The position numbers and the translations under genes were made by a program. The notes beneath the pieces were generated by a model. It made no database searches and was not told the DNA's origin. It saw only the letters and a list, made by a program, of their open reading frames with translations. Positions 25,014 to 33,706 of a stretch of DNA of 64,000 nucleotides are shown here, in pieces; within the stretch, counting starts at the first letter, position 1; the number at the start of each line of letters is the position of its first letter. Source of the DNA: Bacteroidales bacterium (GTDB taxonomy: Bacteria > Bacteroidota > Bacteroidia > Bacteroidales > UBA932); assembly GCA_017509755.1 (NCBI GenBank), contig JAFWOY010000004.1, positions 1-64,000 of the forward strand, written 5' to 3'.

Positions 25014-26534
25014 TTATTCTTTAACGCGCATCAGCCACATGCCAAAGAATGTGAGAAGGCCGTTGACGATCAAAAGGGTAAATCCCAGATCGAAACCCAG
25101 GTAGCGTTTGCTCAGCAGGTTGAAGATGAGGCACAGCACCGGGGCGGCGACGGCGATCCAAGGCGTGGCTCCGTCGCGGACTTTCGTCTTGGTGAGGATG
25201 CCGAAGAAGAACATACCCAACAGCGGGCCATAGGTATAGGAGGCCAACTTATAGACGAGGTTGACCACCGCGTCGCTGCTGACGATATACAGCACCACGA
25301 TGATAAGCAGGAACAGCAAGGCGACACCGGCATGGACTTTCTTGCGGATGGATTCCTTGCGGGCGTCATTCAGGTCCTTGCGGCTGTTGAAACCAAGGAA
25401 GTCAACACAGAAAGAGGTAGTCAGCGAAGTCATGGCGGCACCGGCGCTCGGATAGGAGGCCGAAATCAGTCCGATCAGGAAAAAGATGCCGACACCCACG
25501 CCGAAATACTGGCTGGCGATGGTCGGGAACAGTTCGTCCGTCTTCGTGATGCCCAAGGCGTCGAAGCCGCCAAGGCTCTGGGCATAGACGCAGAGCAGCG
25601 CGCCCATCAGCACGAAGAAGAAGTTGACCACGACGATGATGATGGAGGTCGTGTACATATTCTTCTGGGCGGCCTTGATATCCTTGCAGGCCAGGTTCTT
25701 CTGCATCATGGCCTGGTCCAGGCCGGTCATGGCGATGGTCACGAAGATGCCGGAAATAAACTGCTTGATGGCATTGGTCCCATGGCTCCAGTCCCAGTCG
25801 AACCAGCTGGTGAAAGTATGGCCATAACCCACGGTCCCACTATTCTCGTTCACGGTGTTTCCGACCACGGAGAACATCTGGCTGAAGCTCCAGCCCATGT
25901 TCTTGCAGATGTAATAGATGGTCAGGCCGACGGCCAGCAACATGAAAGTGGTCTGCAGCACGTCGGTCCAGATGATGGTCTTGACGCCGCCTTTGAAGGT
26001 GTACAGGTAAAGCAGCACCAGGAAAACGGCGGTGATAACCGTAAACAGGAGAACCGGCGACATCCTGGCTGTCAGGCTCTTGGGCATGAAGGCGAAGAAC
26101 ACGACGATCACTACGAACACGCGTACGGCGGCGCCCAGGATACGCGACACCATAAAGACGGTTGTCCCGGTCTTGTGGGATTTGGGCCCGAAGCGTTCAC
26201 CGAGGTAGGTATAGATCGACGTGAGGTTCATCTTGTAATACAAAGGCAGCAGCACTTTGGCGATGATGATGTAACCGCCCACAAACCCCAGCACCAGCGG
26301 CATATAGAAGAAATTCTGCACCCAGACGTTGCCCGGAACGGAAATGAACGTGACGCCTGAGATGGAAGCGCCGATCATACCGTAGGCCACGACGGGCCAG
26401 GGGGCTTTCTTGTCACCGGAGAAGAAGGAATTGGATCCGGCTTTGCGTCCTGTCAGCCAGGAGATCAGGAACAGGAGCGCGGTATAGGCGGCAAAGGCTG
26501 CCAGGAACCAGACGAAGGGGAATTCGTGTCGCAT
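25014..26534 (-). CDS. Sodium:solute symporter (SSS family)
   Basis: 506 residues with about 13 hydrophobic segments. SSS landmarks are GMIGASISGVTFISVPGNVW (TM1, sodium site), GFVGGYIIIAKVLLPLYY, TSIYTYLGERFG, and the ISASYPSAGAAMTSLTTSF segment with the second sodium-site serines. It is the last gene of a kinase-MurQ-RecR-symporter run with gaps of 12, 15 and 5 bases. Position therefore suggests import of MurNAc or a related amino sugar, but sialic acid or another sugar is possible since SSS substrates cannot be read from sequence. Confidence 0.88.
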   Translation of the reverse strand: MRHEFPFVWFLAAFAAYTALLFLISWLTGRKAGSNSFFSGDKKAPWPVVAYGMIGASISGVTFISVPGNVWVQNFFYMPLVLGFVGGYIIIAKVLLPLYYKMNLTSIYTYLGERFGPKSHKTGTTVFMVSRILGAAVRVFVVIVVFFAFMPKSLTARMSPVLLFTVITAVFLVLLYLYTFKGGVKTIIWTDVLQTTFMLLAVGLTIYYICKNMGWSFSQMFSVVGNTVNENSGTVGYGHTFTSWFDWDWSHGTNAIKQFISGIFVTIAMTGLDQAMMQKNLACKDIKAAQKNMYTTSIIIVVVNFFFVLMGALLCVYAQSLGGFDALGITKTDELFPTIASQYFGVGVGIFFLIGLISASYPSAGAAMTSLTTSFCVDFLGFNSRKDLNDARKESIRKKVHAGVALLFLLIIVVLYIVSSDAVVNLVYKLASYTYGPLLGMFFFGILTKTKVRDGATPWIAVAAPVLCLIFNLLSKRYLGFDLGFTLLIVNGLLTFFGMWLMRVKE

Positions 26535-26539
26535 GGGGT

Positions 26540-27154
26540 TCAGGGTTTAAAAAGTTGGCGGTTGGCGATCGAGCGTCCCAGGGTCAGCTCGTCGGTATAT
26601 TCGAGGTCGTCACCGAATCCGACCCCGCGGGCGATGGCGGTGACCTGGACGGGGAAACGGGCGATCTGTTTGTAGAGATAATAGGCGGTGGTCTCCCCTT
26701 CCATGCTGGTGCTCAAGGCCATTACGACTTCCGTAATGATGCCGGTCTCCAGCCTTTCGATGAGTTCTCGGATCCGCAGGTCGCCGGGGCCGACGCCGTC
26801 GATGGGGGAAATGATGCCGCCCAGGATATGGTAGAGGCCGTTGTACTGGCCGGTATTCTCGATACTCAGCACATCGCGCAAACTCTCGACTACGCAGACA
26901 AGGGTCGGGTCACGACGCGGATCGTCGCACAGGGGGCAGGTTCCGTCGTCGGAAATCATGCCGCAAACCGGGCATTGCCGGATGTCACGCTTGAGCCGGA
27001 CCAGGGAGCCGGCAAACTGTTCGACGTTCTCGCGGGGCTCGCCGAGCAGGTGCAGGGCCAGCCGGAGCGCCGTACGGCGCCCGATGCCCGGCAGCGAAGC
27101 AAGCTGATCCACGGCATCTTCCAGGAGAGCGGAGGAATAGTTCCGGCGGAACAT
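26540..27154 (-). CDS. recR: Recombination mediator RecR
   Basis: 204 residues, the standard length. It has a helix-hairpin-helix (LASLPGIGRRTALRLALHLL, 18-37), a four-cysteine zinc finger (CPVCGMISDDGTCPLC, about 57-72), a Toprim domain with VVESLRDVLSIE, and a C-terminal GRSIANRQ. RecR acts with RecO/RecF to load RecA at single-stranded gaps. It sits inside a cell-wall-sugar operon, probably only for co-transcription. Confidence 0.97.
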   Translation of the reverse strand: MFRRNYSSALLEDAVDQLASLPGIGRRTALRLALHLLGEPRENVEQFAGSLVRLKRDIRQCPVCGMISDDGTCPLCDDPRRDPTLVCVVESLRDVLSIENTGQYNGLYHILGGIISPIDGVGPGDLRIRELIERLETGIITEVVMALSTSMEGETTAYYLYKQIARFPVQVTAIARGVGFGDDLEYTDELTLGRSIANRQLFKP

Positions 27155-27169
27155 CGGCGGAAGGCGGCG

Positions 27170-27997
27170 TTACTTGCGCTTGTCGGGATTTTCGGCGAAA
27201 TAGGTATCGACGGCATGGCGGACTGAACCGTAGCGGAGCAGCAGGGCTTTGGCTTCGCCGTAATCGGCCAGGCCGGTCTCGTCCATGATCATCTTCGTGC
27301 CGCGATCCACCAGCTTCTTGTTGGTAAGCTGCATGTCCACCATCTTGTTGCCTTTGACGTGGCCCAGGCGGATCATCACGGAGGTGGAGATCATGTTCAG
27401 GACGAGCTTTTGCGCGGTGCCGGATTTCATCCGGGTGCTGCCGGTCACGAATTCGGGGCCTACGACGGCGACGATCGGAATCTCGGCGGCGGCTGCCACG
27501 GGGGCATCGGGGTTGCAGGTGATGCAACCGGTCAACAGGCCGCGGCGGCGGGCTTCCTCGACGGCGCCGATGACATAGGGCGTGGTGCCGGAAGCGGCGA
27601 TGCCGATGACGGTGTCGTCGGGCGTGGGCCGGTAGGGTTCAATGTCCATCCAGCCTTGGGCTTTGTTGTCCTCAGCGCCTTCGGCTGCGCGGCGGATGGC
27701 GCTGTCGCCACCGGCCATCAGGCCGATAAAGAGGTCATAGGAAGCGCCGTAGGTCGGAGGAATTTCGGACGCATCGAGAATACCGAGCCTGCCACTCGTA
27801 CCAGCGCCCATATAAAACACGCGGCCCCCGCGGCGCATCCGCTCTACGATGCCATCGACCAGCTTCTCGATCTGCGGAATACATCCGGCGACCACATCCG
27901 GAATCTGGTGGTCCTCCCGGTTGATGCCTTCCAGCAGTTCCCGGGTCGTCATCTTGTCAAGATTCGAATAATTCGAACTCTGTTCGGTTACTTTCAT
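27170..27997 (-). CDS. murQ: N-acetylmuramic acid 6-phosphate etherase
   Basis: 275 residues. MurQ removes D-lactate from MurNAc-6-phosphate to give GlcNAc-6-phosphate in peptidoglycan recycling. Diagnostic sequence includes VFYMGAGTSGRLGILDASEIPPTYG (SIS-domain sugar-phosphate loop) and, further on, GPEFVTGSTRMKSGTAQKL with the catalytic glutamate region. It lies 12 bases after a BadF/BadG-type sugar kinase that could supply its substrate. Confidence 0.97.
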   Translation of the reverse strand: MKVTEQSSNYSNLDKMTTRELLEGINREDHQIPDVVAGCIPQIEKLVDGIVERMRRGGRVFYMGAGTSGRLGILDASEIPPTYGASYDLFIGLMAGGDSAIRRAAEGAEDNKAQGWMDIEPYRPTPDDTVIGIAASGTTPYVIGAVEEARRRGLLTGCITCNPDAPVAAAAEIPIVAVVGPEFVTGSTRMKSGTAQKLVLNMISTSVMIRLGHVKGNKMVDMQLTNKKLVDRGTKMIMDETGLADYGEAKALLLRYGSVRHAVDTYFAENPDKRK

Positions 27998-28009
27998 GTA
28001 ATAGTGACT

Positions 28010-28849
28010 TTATTTGACATTTTTATGGTAAGCGACGAGGCCGTCGATGGGGCCTTGGAGGACGGTACCCATGCGCATGCCGGCGGCGTTCACGGCCTTC
28101 TCGAGGATGTCTTTGTAGTAGAAGGCGATGGAGCCGACGAAGTTGACGGGATATTTCTTGTAGTCGTAGTGGACGATGTTGCGGCGCAGGAACTCTTCGA
28201 AGCTGCTCTTCAGGAGATTGGCCATGTGGGGATGGTTCTTGAACTCAGCGATGAAGGGCGAAAAGGACGCGAGGAAACGGCTCGGCATCGGTTCCCGGTA
28301 CACCTTCTGGACAATGGCCATATAATCGAGTCCGTAGCGTTTGTTGAAAGCATTCTCTATGGGCGCCGGAAGCAGTCCCTTGATGAAATCCGAGAGGAGC
28401 CGCTTGCCCAGATAGGCGCCGCTCGCCTCGTCACCCAGGATGAAGCCACCGGCCCGGACATTCTCCGCAATCCCCTCCCCGTCATAAAAACAACTGTTCG
28501 AACCCGTACCCAGGATGCAGGCGATGCCAGGCTTATGGCCGCAGAGTGCGCGCGCCGCAGCCAGCACATCGGAGACCGCCTCGCAGGTCGAACCCGGGAA
28601 CACCTTGCTGAAACAACGCTCCAACTTGGCGGAAGGTTCACCACCCACGACGCCGGCGCCGTAGAAGAAGATCTGGTCCACCTTCGTGCCGATGACCGGG
28701 ACCAGCTGGTCCGTCAGGATTTTCTCAATGGCCGCATCTTCCATGAACACCGGATTGATGCCGACCGTCTCGACGGCCTTGAGGGAGCCGTCATCCAGGA
28801 TGGCCCGCCAGGAAACCTTGGTCGAGCCGCTGTCTGCTATCAGTTGCAT
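28010..28849 (-). CDS. BadF/BadG-type amino-sugar kinase, probable MurNAc kinase
   Basis: 279 residues of the ASKHA ATPase fold. The N-terminal phosphate-1 loop is LIADSGSTKVSWR (ADSGSTK), phosphate-2 is ACILGTGSNSCFYDG, and GGFILGDEASGAYLGKRLL is typical of GlcNAc-kinase-like BadF members. The gene directly precedes murQ. In Tannerella forsythia a kinase of this type, MurK, phosphorylates imported MurNAc for MurQ, so the same role is inferred here. GlcNAc kinase is the main alternative. A promoter lies just upstream. Confidence 0.8.
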   Translation of the reverse strand: MQLIADSGSTKVSWRAILDDGSLKAVETVGINPVFMEDAAIEKILTDQLVPVIGTKVDQIFFYGAGVVGGEPSAKLERCFSKVFPGSTCEAVSDVLAAARALCGHKPGIACILGTGSNSCFYDGEGIAENVRAGGFILGDEASGAYLGKRLLSDFIKGLLPAPIENAFNKRYGLDYMAIVQKVYREPMPSRFLASFSPFIAEFKNHPHMANLLKSSFEEFLRRNIVHYDYKKYPVNFVGSIAFYYKDILEKAVNAAGMRMGTVLQGPIDGLVAYHKNVK

Positions 28850-28876
28850 AGGATAATCAGGATATGGTTTAACTTA

Positions 28877-28907
28877 CAAATATACGAAAAATCCGCTTCC
28901 CTGTCAA
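28877..28907 (-). promoter_or_regulatory. Promoter of the kinase-murQ-recR-symporter operon
   Basis: -7 box TATATTTG on the minus strand (28877-28884) with TTG (28905-28907) about 20 bases upstream as a possible -33 element. The box lies 28 bases before the kinase start. Confidence 0.6.
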
Positions 28908-29563
28908 TCTACATAGACCCCGTTTCGGCGCCAGTTTCGGATGCCGAAGCAGGACATCACGATGTAGCAGACGTACATGACGGACATCCAATACATTCCG
29001 CTGTAGATGAAAACGCCCACGGTGATCAGGTCGAGGAAGATCCAGATAAACCACTGGCACATGTAGGACTTGCTCAGGAAAAAGGTGCCGACCATGCTGC
29101 CGACAGCGATGAAAGCGTCCCAATAGGGCTGGCTCGGGAAAAGCAGGCCGCCGTGTGACAATGCATAGGACCGGATGATATGCACCAACGCGAAATAGGC
29201 AGGAATCGCGATGCCCAGGGTCCAGCCGCCCGTCTTCCAGTCAAAGCGACGGATGGCCACCTTCTGGCCGGTCGGATTGCGCTCCTCACCGTATTCGGCG
29301 ATCGCCTCTTCCTTGATTTCCTTGAATGCATGGATGCCGTAGAAGGCCGTGATGATGTAATAGACCTGGATGACGGTCATCGACAGGTAATTGTTGTGCC
29401 AATAGACGAAGATATTCAGGATCGAGGTAAGGATGCATACATACCAGAGCAGGCGGGTCTTGCGGATCTCCAGATAGACATAGTAAATGCCCACGAACAT
29501 CGCAATAATCTCCAGCCAGCCGTAGATGTCCAGGCCGGCAAAATAGTCGAGAATCTGTTGCAT
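28904..29563 (-). CDS. pnuC: PnuC-family nicotinamide riboside transporter
   Basis: 219 residues with seven hydrophobic segments. PnuC character is seen in GWLEIIAMFVGIYYVYLEIR, LLWYVCILTSILNIFVYW, and the later YMCQWFIWIFLDLITVGVF with its conserved tryptophans. PnuC proteins allow facilitated uptake of nicotinamide riboside; relatives carry thiamine or other vitamins, and no partner kinase gene or riboswitch is visible here to decide. It starts three bases after the apt stop. Confidence 0.85.
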   Translation of the reverse strand: MQQILDYFAGLDIYGWLEIIAMFVGIYYVYLEIRKTRLLWYVCILTSILNIFVYWHNNYLSMTVIQVYYIITAFYGIHAFKEIKEEAIAEYGEERNPTGQKVAIRRFDWKTGGWTLGIAIPAYFALVHIIRSYALSHGGLLFPSQPYWDAFIAVGSMVGTFFLSKSYMCQWFIWIFLDLITVGVFIYSGMYWMSVMYVCYIVMSCFGIRNWRRNGVYVD

Positions 29564-29566
29564 GGT

Positions 29567-30100
29567 TTACGCGCCCTCCAGATCAAGGATTGTGGTCACA
29601 GGAACTTCCGGCGGGAACTTGGCGACGCTGCCGAAATCCTTCAGGTTGATGATGAAACTGGCATACACCTGCTTGGGCTGGAATGACTGTACCAGTTTCA
29701 CTGCTGCGAGCGACGTGCCGCCCGTGGCCAGCAGGTCGTCGTGTACTACGACTACATCATCCGGCGTGATGGCGTCGGTGTGCATCTCGATGGTATCGTG
29801 ACCATATTCCAAGTCGTAATCCATCCGCACCGTTTCGGCAGGCAACTTGCCTGGCTTGCGGATCAGGACGAAGCCGGCTCCCAGCCGGGAAGCCAATGCA
29901 GCGCCCATCACGAAGCCGCGACTCTCGATACCGGCCACTTTCGTGACACCCTTATCCTTGTAAGCTTCGTAAAGAATGTCTTCGACTTCTTTAAAGGCTT
30001 CCGGATTCTTGAACAATGTGGTGACATCCCAGAATAGGATCCCCTTTTTAGGATAATCCGGAACAGTCCGAAGACTGGCGATCAGACTTTCTTTGCTCAT
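29567..30100 (-). CDS. apt: Adenine phosphoribosyltransferase
   Basis: 177 residues, normal length. It makes AMP from adenine and PRPP. Visible motifs are the N-terminal PDYPKKGILFWDVTTL, AGIESRGFVMGAALA, RKPGKLP and the PRPP loop VVVVHDDLLATGGTS (about 121-135). Overlap of four bases (ATGA) with the glutaminyl-cyclase gene upstream and a 3-base gap to pnuC suggest one transcript. Confidence 0.97.
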   Translation of the reverse strand: MSKESLIASLRTVPDYPKKGILFWDVTTLFKNPEAFKEVEDILYEAYKDKGVTKVAGIESRGFVMGAALASRLGAGFVLIRKPGKLPAETVRMDYDLEYGHDTIEMHTDAITPDDVVVVHDDLLATGGTSLAAVKLVQSFQPKQVYASFIINLKDFGSVAKFPPEVPVTTILDLEGA

Positions 30101-30876
30101 GATTTCTTTTCTACTAAGGTGATTCGATAGAGTTTCGGCCAGTATTTGCCCGTCACATAGACGGAACCGGTACGCGGATCGAAGGCAATGCCGTTGAGCA
30201 CGTCGGTACGGGGCTTGCGCAGCTGCGCCGGCAGGATGCCGCGCAGATTGACCACGGCCCGCACGACGCCCGTAGCCGGGTCGATGCGAACGATCTGGTC
30301 CGTGCCGTACACATTGGCCCAGATTTCGCCCTTGATATATTCCAATTCGTTCAAATAGAGAACATTCTGGCCACGAAGCGTGACCGTGATCGAGCGCTCG
30401 ACGGCGAAATTGTCCGGATTGCGGAACGTGATCGTTGAAGTACCGTCACTCATGATCAGGCTCTTGCCGTCGGTAGTCAGACCCCACCCTTCGCCCAGAT
30501 AGCGCAGCGTGCCCAATTTGTTCCAGGTCTTCATGTCATAGACGAAGCACTCCTTCTCCTGCCAGGTCAGCACATACAGTTTTTCGTTGAGTACGCAGGA
30601 GCCCTCGGCAAAATAGCGGCCCTCGAAATTCAGCCTTTTCAGCACACGGCCTGTCGCCGGATCGACCTTGCGGAAACTCGATTCGCCATACTGTCCCGCG
30701 GATTCATACAACTGGCCGTCATAAAAGAACAGGCCTTGTGTATAGGATGCCACATCGTGCGGCAACGCCTCCTCCACCTTGAAGCCGTAAGTCTTGACAT
30801 TCTGGGCCGAAGCGCTGCAGGCTGTCAAAGCCAGCGCGCAAAGGGAAACGAAGAGGATGCGGGTGAGGCGTTTCAT
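30097..30876 (-). CDS. Glutaminyl-peptide cyclotransferase (beta-propeller type), lipoprotein
   Basis: 259 residues. A signal peptide with LTAC lipobox (Cys20) is followed by the plant/bacterial-type QC fold. Conserved stretches are SYTQGLFFYDGQLYESAGQYG, NEKLYVLTWQE, LGEGWGLTTDGKSLIMSDG, LNELEYIKGEIWANV and LNGIAFDPRTGSVYVTGK. It converts N-terminal Gln of peptides to pyroglutamate, which protects against aminopeptidases, in the periplasm. In Bacteroidota such enzymes can be important because exported proteins often begin with Gln after signal cleavage. Confidence 0.92.
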   Translation of the reverse strand: MKRLTRILFVSLCALALTACSASAQNVKTYGFKVEEALPHDVASYTQGLFFYDGQLYESAGQYGESSFRKVDPATGRVLKRLNFEGRYFAEGSCVLNEKLYVLTWQEKECFVYDMKTWNKLGTLRYLGEGWGLTTDGKSLIMSDGTSTITFRNPDNFAVERSITVTLRGQNVLYLNELEYIKGEIWANVYGTDQIVRIDPATGVVRAVVNLRGILPAQLRKPRTDVLNGIAFDPRTGSVYVTGKYWPKLYRITLVEKKS

Positions 30877-30886
30877 GCGAGGCGGT

Positions 30887-32377
30887 TTATTGAGAAAACT
30901 TCCGGTAATTGCCGCGCTGCTTCTTGACCGGTTCGCAGGTAAGGCCCACGCCCAGTTTCTGGAAGACCTTGCGGTCCACCTCGGCCAGCATGACGGTGCA
31001 GTGTACCTGGCAACCTTTGAGCAGCGGCAGGCAGTCGATGGCCTTGCGGCAGTTTTCGTCCTGCAGGCTCAGCATCGAGAGCGCCACAAGGATTTCATCG
31101 GTGTGCAAGCGCGGGTTGTGGCCGTGGAGGTACGAAACTTTGGTCTTCTGGATGGGTTCGATCATTTCAGCGGGGATCAACTTGACCGGATGCGGGATGC
31201 CGGCCATGTGCTTGAGTGCGTTCAAAATCAGTGCCGCACTCGGGCCCAGGAGCGGGCTCTGCTGGGCGGTGATGACGGTGCCGTCCGGCAATTCCATGGC
31301 TGCAGAAAACTCATCGCTGCTGGCTTCGCGTTGCTTGGCCGCCACGGTCACGCGACGGTATTCGGTCGCCAGACCGGCCTGCTTGAGCAGGAGGGTCAGT
31401 TTGTTGACCTCCGCTTCGTTGTCCTCCCCTTCCGCCATGTTGCACAACCCCGTATAATAGCGGCGGATGACTTCGTTATTGGCCGCTTCGCGGCACACGT
31501 CATCATCGCTGATACAGTAACCGATCATGTTGACGCCCATGTCGGTGGGCGACTTGTAGGGATTCGTTCCGTAGATCTGGGTGAAGAGGGCGTCGAGGAC
31601 CGGGAAAATCTCGACATCGCGGTTGTAGTTGACCGCGATGGTCCCGTATGCCTCCAGATGGAACGGGTCGATCATATTGACATCGTCTAGATCGGCCGTA
31701 GCTGCCTCATAGGCGATGTTCACGGGATGCTTCATCGGCAGGTTCCAGACCGGGAAAGTCTCGAACTTGGCATAACCCGCCTGAACGCCGCGCTTCTTCT
31801 CATTGTATAACTGACTCAGACAGACAGCCATCTTGCCGCTGCCCGGTCCCGGGGCCGTAACCACTACAAGCGGCCGGGTGGTCTCGACGTAGTCGTTTTT
31901 GCCGAAACCGGCATCGGAAGCGATAAGCGGCACATTGGTCGGATAACCTTCGATAATATAATGGTAATAGGCCTTGATGCCCATCCGCTCCAGGCGTTCA
32001 CGGAATGCAACGGCACTGGCCTGGCCGTTGAAATGGGTGATGACGACGGAATTGACCCTCAAGTCCCGGCTCTCGAACTCTTCGCGCAGGCGGAGTACGT
32101 CCACGTCGTAGGTGATGCCCAGGTCGCTGCGGACTTTGTTTTTCTCGATATCGACAGCGGATACGACGATGACGATCTCCATCTCATCGCGCAGCTGCAT
32201 GAGCATCTTGAGCTTGCTGTCCGGTTCGAAGCCCGGCAGCACGCGACTGGCGTGGAAATCGTCGAACAGCTTGCCGCCGAATTCCATATAAAGTTTGTCA
32301 CCGAAATGAGAGATGCGTTCTTTGATGTGATCCGACTGGATCCTCAAATACTTGTCGTTGTCGAAGCCGATTTTCAT
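30887..32377 (-). CDS. DUF1846 family protein
   Basis: 496 residues, normal for the family. It begins KIGFDNDKYLRIQSDHIKERI and contains TTRPLVVVTAPGPGSGKMAVCLSQLY with a Walker-A-like PGPGSGKMA and a Y-x-x-D-V-N-M-I-D-P-F-H segment. The family is widespread in gut bacteria and of unknown function; the nucleotide-binding loop suggests an ATP/GTP-dependent activity. The ATG is only three bases after an inverted repeat in the leader. Divergent from rnpB. Confidence 0.92.
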   Translation of the reverse strand: MKIGFDNDKYLRIQSDHIKERISHFGDKLYMEFGGKLFDDFHASRVLPGFEPDSKLKMLMQLRDEMEIVIVVSAVDIEKNKVRSDLGITYDVDVLRLREEFESRDLRVNSVVITHFNGQASAVAFRERLERMGIKAYYHYIIEGYPTNVPLIASDAGFGKNDYVETTRPLVVVTAPGPGSGKMAVCLSQLYNEKKRGVQAGYAKFETFPVWNLPMKHPVNIAYEAATADLDDVNMIDPFHLEAYGTIAVNYNRDVEIFPVLDALFTQIYGTNPYKSPTDMGVNMIGYCISDDDVCREAANNEVIRRYYTGLCNMAEGEDNEAEVNKLTLLLKQAGLATEYRRVTVAAKQREASSDEFSAAMELPDGTVITAQQSPLLGPSAALILNALKHMAGIPHPVKLIPAEMIEPIQKTKVSYLHGHNPRLHTDEILVALSMLSLQDENCRKAIDCLPLLKGCQVHCTVMLAEVDRKVFQKLGVGLTCEPVKKQRGNYRKFSQ

Positions 32378-32380
32378 AGT

Positions 32381-32400
32381 CCCGTTAGTGTCTTAACGGG
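32381..32400 (-). promoter_or_regulatory. Hairpin in the DUF1846 leader next to the start codon
   Basis: CCCGTTA (32381-32387) and TAACGGG (32394-32400) form a 7-bp inverted repeat with a 6-base loop. The repeat ends three bases before the ATG on the minus strand and starts a few bases after the -7 box at 32404-32411. It could be a translational hairpin or a DNA operator. Confidence 0.5.
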
Positions 32401-32403
32401 TCA

Positions 32404-32411
32404 CAAAGGTA
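32404..32411 (-). promoter_or_regulatory. -7 box for the DUF1846 gene
   Basis: CAAAGGTA, that is TACCTTTG on the minus strand, 27 bases before the start codon. No -33 match is visible. Confidence 0.6.
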
Positions 32412-32441
32412 CGAAAAAAATCGGTACTACCCATTTTTTTG

Positions 32442-32449
32442 TACCTTTG
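32442..32449 (+). promoter_or_regulatory. -7 box for RNase P RNA
   Basis: TACCTTTG immediately before the 5' end of rnpB. It is divergent from the DUF1846 promoter about 30 bases away. Confidence 0.65.
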
Positions 32450-32452
32450 CAT

Positions 32453-32798
32453 CCGGCAAGCTTTTCTGTCGCGCCGCCTTCGGGCGGTGAGGAAAGTCCG
32501 GACAGCGCAGAGCGCCTCCCTGTGGAAAGCACAGACAGGTGAAAGCTTATGGAGCGCGTAACAGAAAACAACCGCCGGTTTGGCCCGGACTTGATCCGGG
32601 GCCGGCAAGGGTGAAAACGCGGGGTAAGAGCCCACGACCGGCGTCGGCGACGCCGCCGGGGTACGCACCGGAGGGCTGCAAGGCCAAATATATCGGCGTC
32701 TGAGGGCTGCTCGCCTGAGCCGAGGGGTAGGCTGCATCAGATAAATGACAGAAGCCCGCTTGCGGGTACAGAATCCGGCTTACCGGCTTGCCTTTTTT
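32453..32798 (+). ncRNA. rnpB: RNase P RNA (type A)
   Basis: Universal RNase P elements appear in the right order: GAGGAAAGTCCGG (32489-32501, P4 5' part), ACAGAAAACAACCGCC (around 32560), AGGGTGAAAACGCGGGGTAAGAGCCC (around 32608, in two conserved blocks), and AGATAAATGACA with CAGAATCCGGCTTA (32739-32782, P4 3' part). The ends pair: GGCAAGC (32456-32462) with GCTTGCC (32786-32792), forming P1, followed by eight T as terminator. It is the catalytic RNA that matures tRNA 5' ends. The exact ends are estimated from P1. Confidence 0.96.
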
Positions 32799-32804
32799 TT
32801 GACT

Positions 32805-33656
32805 ATGAAACAGATCCTCATACTTGTGTGCACCCTGTTCGCTTTCGTTCAGGGTGCCGCCGCTTTTGAAAAAGGCGATGCACGCTTCACGCAGAAAGAC
32901 GTGGAAAATTTCCAAGAAGTGATGAACCTGCTGGCCCCCGACCGCGAGCTTCCGATGAGCGAGCTGGTCATCAAGGTCGCCAAGCATTTTATCGGCACGC
33001 CCTACGTGGCCGGCACGCTCGAAATCGAGCCGGAGCGACTGACCGTCAACACCCGCGAGACCGACTGCATCCTTTTCGTGGAGATGTGCCTGGCCATGTC
33101 GCTCACCGCGAAGGAGGCGGAGCCCACTTTCGAGAAATATGTGGACAATCTGCGTCATCTCCGCTACCGGAACGGCAAGGTGGACGGCTACACTTCCCGC
33201 CTGCACTACACCTCGGAATGGATCATCCAGGGCGAGACCCGCGGCATCTTCCACGAGGTGAGCCGCCAGTGCGGCGGATCGGTGCTCGACCAGAAGTTCA
33301 ACTTCATGTCCAACCATCCGGCCTCCTACAAGCAGCTCAAGGACAATCCGAAAGCCGTGGCCAAGATCCGCATCGCCGAGCAGAACCTCGAAACCTGGGA
33401 CTACTGGTACATTCCCAAGGCGGACCTGCCCAAATGCATCAAGAACATCAAGACGGGCGACATCATCGGCTTCAACTCCTCGACGCCCGGCCTGGACATC
33501 GCCCACGTGGCCTACGCCTACTGGGAAGGAGACACCCTGACCTTCATCCACGCCTCCATGTCCGAAAAGAAAGTCGTCATCAACAAGACGCCCCTAGTGG
33601 AATACACCAACGGCATCAAAGGCCACAACGGCCTGCGGGTTGTCCGGCTTTATTAA
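32805..33656 (+). CDS. DUF1460 (N-acetylmuramoyl-L-alanine amidase-like) secreted protein
   Basis: 283 residues from the ATG at 32805, five bases after the rnpB T-tract, with a signal peptide (ILILVCTLFAFVQGAAA). The family is a papain-like NlpC/P60-related fold; a cysteine lies in ETDCILFVEMCLAMS (about 86) and a histidine in LDIAHVAYAYWEGD (about 230), fitting the Cys-His pair, with HASMSEKKVVI nearby. DUF1460 members include amidases that act on peptidoglycan fragments. It probably shares the rnpB promoter or reads through from it. Confidence 0.9.
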   Translation: MKQILILVCTLFAFVQGAAAFEKGDARFTQKDVENFQEVMNLLAPDRELPMSELVIKVAKHFIGTPYVAGTLEIEPERLTVNTRETDCILFVEMCLAMSLTAKEAEPTFEKYVDNLRHLRYRNGKVDGYTSRLHYTSEWIIQGETRGIFHEVSRQCGGSVLDQKFNFMSNHPASYKQLKDNPKAVAKIRIAEQNLETWDYWYIPKADLPKCIKNIKTGDIIGFNSSTPGLDIAHVAYAYWEGDTLTFIHASMSEKKVVINKTPLVEYTNGIKGHNGLRVVRLY

Positions 33657-33663
33657 AAAAATT

Positions 33664-33693
33664 TTTGTAATCCCGTTCTTTTGACTATTTTTG
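33664..33693 (+). promoter_or_regulatory. Promoter of the tRNA-Thr gene
   Basis: TTTG (33664-33667) and TATTTTTG (33686-33693), spaced 18 bases, match the Bacteroidota -33 and -7 elements. The tRNA begins 14 bases after the box. Confidence 0.75.
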
Positions 33694-33706
33694 CAGTCCC
33701 AATCCA

